64,000 nucleotides of DNA from Megascapheus bottae (taxonomy: Eukaryota; Chordata; Mammalia; Rodentia; Geomyidae), in NCBI GenBank assembly GCA_024803745.1, contig JANJXV010000101.1:2535001-2599000 (forward strand). Reading direction: 5' to 3'. How positions within the stretch are numbered: the first letter of the stretch is position 1; the number at the start of each line of letters is the position of its first letter. The position numbers were made by a program, and so were the translations under genes. Below the pieces are notes generated by a model, which was not told where the DNA came from, did no database searches, and saw nothing but the letters and a program-made list of their open reading frames with translations. Positions 54,351 to 64,000 of this stretch are shown piece by piece.

Positions 54351-55404
54351 ACACACACGACACACACGACACACACACGACACACAACACACACGGTACA
54401 TGACACACAACACACACGACACACACACATGACACACATGACACACACGCGACACACACACATGACACACACATGACACACAACACACACACGACACTCA
54501 TGACACACGACACACACACGACACACACATGGCACACGACACTCATGACACACGACACACACGACACACACAACACACACGACACACAACACACACAACA
54601 CACACACATGACACATGACACACATGACACATATGACACACATGACACACACGACACAAATGACACACGACACTCACGACGCACACGTGTTTGTTTTGTG
54701 TGTTGTGTCATATGTCATTTCCGTCATGTGTGTGTCATTTGTGTCATGTGTGTGTCATGTGTGTGTCATGTGTGTCATCTGTGTGTTGTGTGTCGTGTGT
54801 GTGTCATGTGTGTCATCTGTGTGTTGTGTGTCGTGTGTGTCGTGTGTGTGTCATGTGTCATGTGTGTGTCATGTGTTTCGCGTGTCGTGTGTGTGTCATG
54901 TGTGTCATGTGTCGTGTGTGTCTGTCGTGTGTGTTGTGTGTCGTGTGTGTCGTGTGTGTCATGTGTGTCATGTGTGGCGTGCGTGTCGTGTGTGTCGTGT
55001 GTGTCATGTGTCATTTGTGTCATGTGTGTGTCATGTGTGTCATGTGTCGTGTGTGTGTCGTGTGTGTTGTGTGTCATGTGTCATGTGTGTCATGTGTGTC
55101 GTGTGTGTCGTGTGTGTCATGTGTCATTTGTGTCATGTGTGTGTGTCGTGTGTGTTGTGTGTCGTGTGTGTCGTGTGTGTCATGTGTGTCATGTGTGTCG
55201 TGTGTGTCGTGTGTGTCGTGTGTGTCATGTGTCATTTGTGTCATGAGTGTGTGTCGTGTGTCGTGTGTGTCGTGCGTGAGACACACATGTGATACACACA
55301 CGACACACACGACGCACACGACACACAACACACACGACACACACGACACACACATGGCACACACAGACTCACAACACACACACGACACTCATGACACACG
55401 ACAT
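54351..55404. repeat. Alpha-like spacer with shortened CA arm
   Basis: GGTACATGAC near 54,395. H1 at 54,684-54,689 followed by TTTGTTTTG. H2 at 55,284-55,291. Private GTCATGAGTG near 55,242. Confidence 0.92.
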
Positions 55405-56015
55405 GACAGAGGCACTGTAGGCGCAGGCGCAGTCCACCCCGGAGGTACGCACGTAGTTGACGTACATGTCCACAGTTCCTGACAGAGGCTCTGTAGGCGC
55501 AGGCGCAGTCCACTCCGGAGTACGCACATAGTTGACTTAGATGTCCACAGCTCCTGACAGAGGCACTGTAGGCGCAGACGCAGTCCACCCCGGAGGTACG
55601 CACGCAGCTGACACTGACACTCATGCAGCTGATGTAACCGCTCAAGCACCTAGCAGGCTTAGATGCTCACTCAGGCAGCTGAGGCAGCTGCTCATGCAGC
55701 TGAGGGAGCCAGGCAGGCGCAGTCGGCACTGCGGCCGGGGTCGTGGGGGACGTCGGTTGCGCTGGGGCCGCGCGCACCACCGGGACACGCGGGACGAGGC
55801 GCCGAGGGCACGGAGAAAGCGCGCAGCGCAGCGCAGCGCCCAGGTCGGCCTGGCCGGGGCAGAAGCTGAGGAAGGGCCGGGCAAGCGCAGCCCCGGGGTG
55901 CTCGGGGCATGCAGGCCTGTCGGACGAGGGAGCCTCGGGTGGGGCCCGCGGGAGCCACGTGGCGGGCCGGGTGGTGGGCGGCGAGGCCGGGGCGGGCTGG
56001 ACGGCAGCAGTGCCG
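55405..56015 (+). repeat. GC-rich core, type L
   Basis: Duplicate of 44,789-45,399. E-box 55,956-55,961. Confidence 0.95.
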
Positions 56016-57196
56016 ACACACACGGCACACACGACACACACGACACACACACGACACACACATGGCACACGACATTCATGACACACGACACACACGACAC
56101 ACACGACACACAACACACAGGACACACAACACACACGACACACACACACGACACACATACGACACACAACACACACATGACACAGGACACTCATGACAAA
56201 TGACACACACACGACACACACACGACACACACATGACACACATGACACATGACACACACATGACACAACACACACGACACTCATGACACACGACACATAC
56301 ACGACACGCACATGGCACACGACACTCATGACACACGACACACATGACACACACGACACACATGACACACAACACACACGACACACACACGCGACACACA
56401 TGACACACACATGACACATGACACACCTGACACACACGACACAAATGACACACACGACACTCACGACACACACGTGTTTGTTGTGTGTGTTGTGTCATAT
56501 GTCATTTGTGTCATGTGTGTGTCATTTGTGTCATGTGTGTGTCATGTGTGTGTCATGTGTGTCGCTTGTGTCGCGTGTGTCGTGTGTGTGTCTTGTGTGT
56601 CATCTGTGTGTTGTGTGTCGTGTGGGTCGTGTGTGTGTCATGTGTCATGTGTGTGTCATGTGTTTCGCGTGTCGTGTGTGTGTCATGTGTGTCATGTGTC
56701 GTGTGTGTGTGTCGTGTGTGTTGTGTGTCGTGTGTGTCGTTTGTGTCATGTGTGTCATGTGTGTCGTGCGTGTCGTGTGTGTCGTGTGTGTCGTGTGTGT
56801 CATGTGTCATTTGTGTCATGTGTGTGTGTCATGTGTGTCATGTGTCGTGTGTGTGTCGTGTGTGTTGTGTGTCGTGTGTCATGTGTGTCATGTGTGTCGT
56901 GTGTGTCATGTGTCATTTGTGTCATGTGTGTGTCGTGTGTCGTGTGTGTTGTGTGTCGTGTGTGTCGTGTGTGTCATGTGTGTCATGTGTGTCATGTGTG
57001 TCGTGTGTGTCGTGTGTGTCATGTGTCATTTGTGTCATGTGTGTGTCGTGTGTCGTGTGTGTCGTGTGTGAGACACACATGTGATACACACACGACACAC
57101 ACGACCCACACGACACACAACACACACGACACACACAACACACACATGGCACACACAGACTCACAACACACACACGACACTCATGACACACGACAT
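56016..57196. repeat. Beta-single spacer
   Basis: Duplicate of 45,400-46,580. H1 at 56,471-56,476, H2 at 57,076-57,083. T at 56,158 differs from the first copy. Confidence 0.92.
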
Positions 57197-57731
57197 GACA
57201 GAGGCACTGTAGGCGCAGGCGCAGTCCACCCCGGAGTACGCACGTAGTTGACTTAGATGTCCACAGCTCCTGACAGAGGCACTGTAGGCGCAGACGCAGT
57301 CCACCCCGGAGGTACGCACGCAGCTGACATTGACACTCATGCAGCTGATGTAACCGCTCAAGCACCTAGCAGGCTTAGATGCTCACTCAGGCAGCTGAGG
57401 CAGCTGCTCATGCAGCTGAGGGAGCCAGGCAGGCGCAGTCGGCACTGCGGCCGGGGTCGTGGGGGACGTCGGTTGCGCTGGGGCCGCGCGCACCACCGGG
57501 ACACGCGGGACGAGGCGCCGAGGGCACGGAGAAAGCGCGCAGCGCAGCGCAGAGCCCAGGTCGCCCTGGCCGGGGCAGAAGCTGAGGAAGGGCCGGGCGA
57601 GCGCACCCCCGGGGTGCTCGGGGCATGCAGGCCTGTCGGACGAGGGAGCCTCAGGTGGGGCCCGCGGGAGCCACGTGGCAGGCCGGGTGGTGGGCGGCGA
57701 GGCCGGGGCGGGCTGGACGGCAGCAGTGCCG
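57197..57731 (+). repeat. GC-rich core, type M
   Basis: Duplicate of 46,581-47,115 with the same hybrid lead element. E-box 57,672-57,677. Confidence 0.94.
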
Positions 57732-59077
57732 ACACACACGGCACACACGACACACACGACACACACACGACACACACATGGCACACGACACTCATGACAC
57801 ACGACACACACGACACACACGACACACAACACACAGGACACACAACACACACGACACACACACACGACACACACACGACACACACACGACACACACATGA
57901 CACACATGACACATGACACACACATGACACAACACACACGACACTCATGACACACGACACACACATGACACAACACACACGACACTCATGACACACGACA
58001 CACACACGACACACACATGGCACACGACACTCATGACACACGACACACACGACACACACGACACACATGACACACACATGACACATGACACACATGACAC
58101 ACATGACACACACGCGACACACACACATGACACACAACACACACGACACACACATGACACACACACGACACACACATGAGACACATGACACATGACACAC
58201 ACATGATACACAACACACACACGACACTCATGACACACGACACACACACGACACACACATGGCACACGACACTCATGACACACGACACACACGACACACA
58301 CAACACACACGACACACAACACACACGACACACACATGACACATGACACACATGACACACATGACACACATGACACACACGACACAAATGACACACGACA
58401 CTCACGACGCACACGTGTTTTTTTGTGTGTTGTGTCATATGTCATTTGTGTCATGTGTGTGTCATTTGTGTCATGTGTGTGTCATGTGTGTGTCATGTGT
58501 GTCATCTGTGTGTTGTGTGTCGTGTGTGTGTCATGTGTGTCATCTGTGTGTTGTGTGTCGTGTGTGTCGTGTGTGTGTCATGTGTCAAGTGTGTGTCATG
58601 TGTTTCGCGTGTCGTGTGTGTGTCATGTGTCGTGTGTGTCTGTCGTGTGTGTTGTGTGCCGTGCGTGTCGTGTGTGTCGTGTGTGTCATGTGTCATTTGT
58701 GTCATGTGTGTGTCATGTGTGTCATGTGTCGTGTGTGTGTCGTGTGTGTTGTGTGTCATGTGTCATGTGTGTCGTGTGTGTCGTGTGTGTCGTGTGTGTC
58801 ATGTGTCATTTGTGTCATGTGTGTGTGTCTTGTGTGTTGTGTGTCGTGTGTGTCGTGTGTGTCATGTGTGTCATGTGTGTCGTGTGTGTCGTGTGTGTCA
58901 TGTGTCATTTGTGTCATGTGTGTGTGTCGTGTGTCATGTGTGTCGTGCGTGAGACACACATGTGATACACACACGACACACACGACGCACACGACACACA
59001 ACACACACGACACACACGACACACACATGGCACACACAGACTCACAACACACACACGACACTCATGACACACGACAT
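57732..59077. repeat. Chimeric beta-to-alpha spacer
   Basis: Duplicate of 47,116-48,461. H1 at 58,412-58,417 with T7, H2 at 58,957-58,964. Confidence 0.9.
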
Positions 59078-59688
59078 GACAGAGGCACTGTAGGCGCAGG
59101 CGCAGTCCACCCCGGAGGTACGCACGTAGTTGACGTACATGTCCACAGTTCCTGACAGAGGCTCTGTAGGCGCAGGCGCAGTCCACTCCGGAGTACGCAC
59201 ATAGTTGACTTAGATGTCCACAGCTCCTGACAGAGGCACTGTAGGCGCAGACGCAGTCCACCCCGGAGGTACGCACGCAGCTGACATTGACACTCATGCA
59301 GCTGATGTAACCGCTCAAGCACCTAGCAGGCTTAGATGCTCACTCAGGCAGCTGAGGCAGCTGCTCATGCAGCTGAGGGAGCCAGGCAGGCGCAGTCGGC
59401 ACTGCGGCCGGGGTCGTGGGGGACGTCGGTTGCGCTGGGGCCGCGCGCACCACCGGGACACGCGGGACGAGGCGCCGAGGGCACGGAGAAAGCGCGCAGC
59501 GCAGCGCAGCGCCCAGGTCGGCCTGGCCGGGGCAGAAGCTGAGGAAGGGCCGGGCGAGCGCAGCCCCGGGGCGCTCGGGGCATGCAGGCCTGTCGGACGA
59601 GGGAGCCTCGGGTGGGGCCCGCGGGAGCCACGTGGCGGGCCGGGCGGTGGGCGGCGAGGCCGGGGCGGGCTGGACGGCAGCAGTGCCG
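59078..59688 (+). repeat. GC-rich core, type L
   Basis: Duplicate of 48,462-49,072. E-box 59,629-59,634. Confidence 0.95.
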
Positions 59689-60509
59689 ACACACACGACA
59701 CACACGACACACACACGACACACAACACACACATGACACACGACACTCATGACACACGACACACACATGACACACACACGACACACACATGACACACACA
59801 CGACACACACACGACACACACATGACACACATGACACATGACACACACATGACACACAACACACACGACACTCATGACACACGACACACACGACACACAC
59901 AACACACACGACACACAACACACACGACACACACACATGACACATGACACACATGACACACATGACACACACGACCCAAATGACACACACGACACACACG
60001 ACGCACGACACACACATGACACACATGACACATGACACACACACGACACACAACACACACGACACTCATGACACACATGACACACATGACACACATGACA
60101 CACACGACCCAAATGACACACACGACACACACGACGCACACGTGTTTGTTGTGAGTGTTGTGTCATATGTCATTTGCGTCATGTGTGCGTCATTTGTGTC
60201 ATGTGTGTGTCAAGTGTGTCGCTTGTGTCGCGTGTGTCGTGTGTGTGTCATATGTGTCATCTGTGTGTTGTGTGTCGTGTGTGTCGTGTGTGTGTCATGT
60301 GTCATATGTGTGTCATGTGTTTCGCGTGTCGTGTGTGTGTCATGTGTGTCATGTGTCATGTGTCATGTGTCGTGTGTGTGTCGTGTGTGTTGTGTGTCGT
60401 GTGTCATGTATGTCATGTGTGTCGTGTGTGTCGTGTGTGTCATGTGTCATTTGTGTCATGTGTGTGTGTCGTGTGTCGTGTGTGTCGTGTGTGTCGTGTG
60501 TGTCATGCT
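59689..60509. repeat. Gamma spacer ending in a truncated core
   Basis: Duplicate of 49,073-49,893. H1 at 60,139-60,144, no H2. Confidence 0.9.
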
Positions 60510-60674
60510 TGGCCGGGGCAGAAGCTGAGGAAGGGCCGGGCGAGCGCAGCCCCGGGGCGCTCGGGGCATGCAGGCCTGTCGGACGAGGGAGCCTCGGGTG
60601 GGGCCCGCGGGAGCCACGTGGCGGGCCGGGCGGTGGGCGGCGAGGCCGGGGCGGGCTGGACGGCAGCAGTGCCG
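60510..60674 (+). repeat. 5'-truncated GC-rich core (last 165 bp)
   Basis: Duplicate of 49,894-50,058 with the same breakpoint. E-box 60,615-60,620. Confidence 0.95.
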
Positions 60675-61892
60675 ACACACACGACACACACGACACACAC
60701 ACGACACACAACACACACATGACACACGACACTCATGACACACGACACACACACGACACACACACGACACACACATGACACACGACACACACGACACACA
60801 CGACACACATGACACACGACACACACGGCACATGACACACAACACACACGACACACACACACATGACACACATGACACACACGCAACACACACATGACAC
60901 ACAACACACATGACACACACACGACACACACACGACACACACATGAGACACATGACACATGACACACACATGACACACAACACACACACGACACTCATGA
61001 CACACGACACACACACGACACACACATGGCACACGACACTCATGACACACGACACACACGACACACACAACACACATGACACACAACACACACGACACAC
61101 ACACATGACACATGACACACATGACACACATGACACACATGACACACACGACACAAATGACACACAACACTCACGACGCACACGTGTTTGTTTTGTGTGT
61201 TGTGTTATATGTCATTTGCGTCATGTGTGTGTCATTTGTGTCATGTGTGTGTCATGTGTGTGTCATGTGTGACGCTTGTGTCGAGTGTGTCGTGTGTGTG
61301 TCATGTGTGTCATCTGTGTGTTGTGTGTCGTGTGTGTCGTGTGTGTGTCATGTGTCATGTGTGTGTCATGTGTTTCGCGTGTCGTGTGTGTGTCATGTGT
61401 GTCATGTGTCGTGTGTGTCTGTCGTGTGTGTTGTGTGTCGTGTGTGTCGTGTGTGTCATGTGTGTCATGTGTGTCGTGCGTGTCGTGTGTGTCGTGTGTG
61501 TCATGTGTCATTTGTGTCATGTGTGTGTCATGTGTGTCATGTGTCGTGTGTGTGTCGTAGGTGTTGTGTGTCGTGTGTCATGTGTGTCATGTGTGTCGTG
61601 TGTGTCGTGTGTGTCATGTGTCATTTGTGTCATGTGTGTGTGTCGTGTGTGTTGTGTGTCGTGTGTGTCGTGTGTGTCATGTGTGTCGTGTGTGTCGTGT
61701 GTGTCGTGTGTGTCATGTGTCATTTGTGTCATGTGTGTGTGTCGTGTGTCGTGTGTGTCGTGCGTGAGACACACATGTGATACACACACGATGCACACGA
61801 CCCCCACGACACACAACACACACGACACACACGACACACACATGGCACACACAGACTCACAACACACACACGACACTCATGACACACGACAT
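60675..61892. repeat. Alpha-like spacer with modified hinge
   Basis: Duplicate of 50,059-51,276. H1 at 61,181-61,186, H2 at 61,772-61,779. Confidence 0.91.
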
Positions 61893-62503
61893 GACAGAGG
61901 CACTGTAGGCGCAGGCGCAGTCCACCCCGGAGGTACGCACGTAGTTGACGTACATGTCCACAGCTCCTGACAGAGGCTCTGTAGGCGCAGGCGCAGTCCA
62001 CTCCGGAGTACGCACATAGTTGACTTAGATGTCCACAGCTCCTGACAGAGGCACTGTAGGCGCAGACGCAGTCCACCCCGGAGGTACGCACGCAGCTGAC
62101 ATTGACACTCATGCAGCTGATGTAACCGCTCAAGCACCTAGCAGGCTTAGATGCTTACTCAGGCAGCTGAGGCAGCTGCTCATGCAGCTGAGGGATCCAG
62201 GCAGGCACAGTCGGCACTGCGGCCGGGGTCGTGGGGGACGTCGGTTGCGCTGGGGCCGCGCGCACCACCGGGACACGCGGGACGAGGCGCCGAGGGCACG
62301 GAGAAAGCGCGCAGCGCAGCGCAGCGCCCAGGTCGGCCTGGCCGGGGCAGAAGCTGAGGAAGGGCCGGGCGAGCGCAGCCCCGGGGCGCTCGGGGCATGC
62401 AGGCCTGTCGGACGAGGGAGCCTCAGGTGGGGCCCGCGGGAGCCACGTGGCGGGCCGGGCGGTGGGCGGCGAGTCCGGGACGGGCTGGACGGCAACAGTG
62501 CCG
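61893..62503 (+). repeat. GC-rich core, type L, diverged
   Basis: Duplicate of 51,277-51,887, including GGATCC at 62,193-62,198. E-box 62,444-62,449. Confidence 0.95.
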
Positions 62504-64000
62504 ACACACACGACACACACGACACACACACGACACACAACACACACATGACACACGACACTCATGACACACGACACACACACGACACACACACGACACA
62601 CACATGACACACACACGACACACACACGACACACACATGACACACATGACACATGACACTCATGACACACGACACACACGACACACATATGACACACATG
62701 ACGCACACACGACACACACAACACACACACGACACACACAACACACACACGACACACAACACACACATGACACACGACACTCATGACACACGACACACAC
62801 ACGACACACACGACACACACGACACACACATGACACACGACACTCATGACACACGACACACACGACACACATATGACACACATGACACACACACGACACA
62901 CACGACACACACACGACACACACAACACACACACGACACACAACACACACATGACACACGACACTCATGACACACGACACACACACGACACACACATGAC
63001 ACACGACACTCATGACACACGACACACACACGACACACACACGACACACACGACACACACATGACACACGACACTCATGACACACGACACACACGACACA
63101 CATATGACACACATGACACACACACGACACACACGACACACACACGACACACACAACACACACACGACACACAACACACACATGACACACGACACTCATG
63201 ACACACGACACACACACGACACACACATGACACACGACACACACGACACACACGACACACATGACACACGATACACACGACACATGACACACAACACACA
63301 CCACACACACACATGACACACAACACACACGACACACATATGACACACATGACACACACGCGACACACACATGACACACAACACACACGACACACACATG
63401 ACACACACACGACACACACACGACACACACATGACACACATGACACAATCCACACACATGACACACAACACACACACGACACTCATGACACACGACACAC
63501 ACACGACACACAACACACACATGACACACGACACTCATGACACACGACACACACACGACACACACACGACACACACGACACACACATGACACACGACACA
63601 CACGACACACATGACACACATGACACACACGACACACACGACACACACGACGCACACGTGTTTGTTGTGTGTGTTGTGTCATATGTCATTTCCGTCATGT
63701 GTGTGTCATTTGTGTCATGTGTGTGTCATGTGTGTCATGTGTGTCGCTTGTGTCGAGTGTGTCGTGTGTGTGTCATGTGTGTCATCTGTATGTTGTGTGT
63801 CGTGTGTGTCGTGTGTGTCATGTGTCATGTGTGTGTCATGTGTTTCGCGTGTCGTGTGTGTGTCATGTGTGTCATGTGTCGTGTGTGTGTGTCGTGTGTG
63901 TTGTGTGTCGTGTGTGTCGTGTGTGTCATGTGTGTCATGTGTGTCGTGCGTGTCGTGTGTGTCGTGTGTGTCATGTGTCATTTGTGTCATGTGTGTGTGT
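62504..64000. repeat. Spacer with very long CA arm, cut by window end
   Basis: Duplicate of 51,888-53,384, including the nested duplications. H1 at 63,655-63,660. The window ends inside the TG arm before H2. Confidence 0.91.

Larger units (their letters stand above)
44650..55265. repeat. 10,616-bp tandem duplication, first copy
   Basis: All core and hinge positions from about 44,668 onward recur 10,616 bp later. Private variants are shared: GACACTGAC in the lead element (near 44,995 and 55,611), GGGCAAGCG in the core (near 45,264 and 55,880), the truncated core and the GGATCC core. Left of about 44,650 the two copies show more differences, so I place the boundary there. Confidence 0.88.
1..64000. 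repeat. Macrosatellite array filling the whole window
   Basis: Thirty-three intact or edge-cut cores and two 5'-truncated cores occur in one orientation, separated by CA/TG minisatellite spacers. Core-to-core distances range from about 1.55 to 2.5 kb, and are shorter around the truncated cores. No unique sequence interrupts the array, and both window ends lie inside repeat units, so the array extends beyond it. Open frames across the arms come from 9-bp periodicity and low stop-codon density, not from genes. Confidence 0.97.
55266..64000. repeat. 10,616-bp tandem duplication, second copy, cut by window end
   Basis: Repeats 44,650-53,384. The only difference I noticed inside the block by eye is C at 45,542 against T at 56,158 in a CA arm. 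The copy runs off the window. Confidence 0.88.

Noticed and set aside
1..64000. CRISPR-like array
   Set aside because: Repeats and spacers are both repetitive and far too long, and no cas gene is present.

Overview
The window is one uninterrupted tandem-repeat array with no gene I can support. It is almost certainly eukaryotic satellite DNA, most likely a vertebrate macrosatellite. The sequence is built from a CpG-rich block of about 0.35-0.6 kb and long CA/TG minisatellite arms, repeated more than 30 times in the same orientation. I saw no coding domain, no tRNA or rRNA, no interspersed transposon and no telomeric TTAGGG tract. I cannot name the species, and a subtelomeric or heterochromatic position is inference.

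Each unit has a fixed order. (1) The GC-rich core starts at GACAGAGGC and ends at CAGTGCCG. It has one (type S), two (type M) or three (type L) copies of a 75-76 bp lead element, then a CAGCTG-rich stretch, then a very GC-rich tail holding a CACGTG E-box (59 to 54 bp before the core end) and a G-run cluster (51 to 19 bp before the core end). (2) A CA-strand arm follows, made of 7-, 9- and 11-bp units (GACAC plus extra AC). (3) Next is a palindromic hinge, H1 (GCACACGTGTTT), where the sequence flips strand. (4) A TG-strand arm is an imperfect inverted copy of the CA arm. (5) A second palindromic turn, H2 (CACATGTG), flips back to about 113 bp of CA sequence that leads into the next core. The distance from H2 to the core is 121 bp in almost all units.

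Spacers fall into classes. Alpha spacers (about 0.97-1.08 kb) carry a GGTACATGAC mark near their start and a run of 7 T after the hinge CACGTG. Beta-single spacers (about 1.14-1.19 kb) have one hairpin and start with CGGCACAC. Beta-long spacers (about 1.5-2.0 kb) hold two consecutive hairpins. The first turns at CACATG (HA), then GTGTGTC-GT-GACACAC (H3) flips back, then the normal H1/TG/H2 part follows. Gamma spacers carry GACCCAAATGAC beside the hinge. Several spacers are chimeras of these classes.

Region by region: 1-8,467 is a 4,068-bp higher-order repeat (S core, alpha, L core, beta-long) that recurs at 25,223-29,290. Region 8,468-24,129 mixes core types, including one core with a 104-bp internal deletion and a block at 16,843-20,094 that copies 5,373-8,624. 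Region 30,722-44,650 is a more irregular mixture with M cores. From about 44,650 a 10,616-bp block is tandemly duplicated (second copy from about 55,266 to the window end) with almost no differences. The array as a whole looks like the product of repeated unequal exchange and conversion. Any function (chromatin boundary, replication-fork barrier, bidirectional transcript) is speculation.
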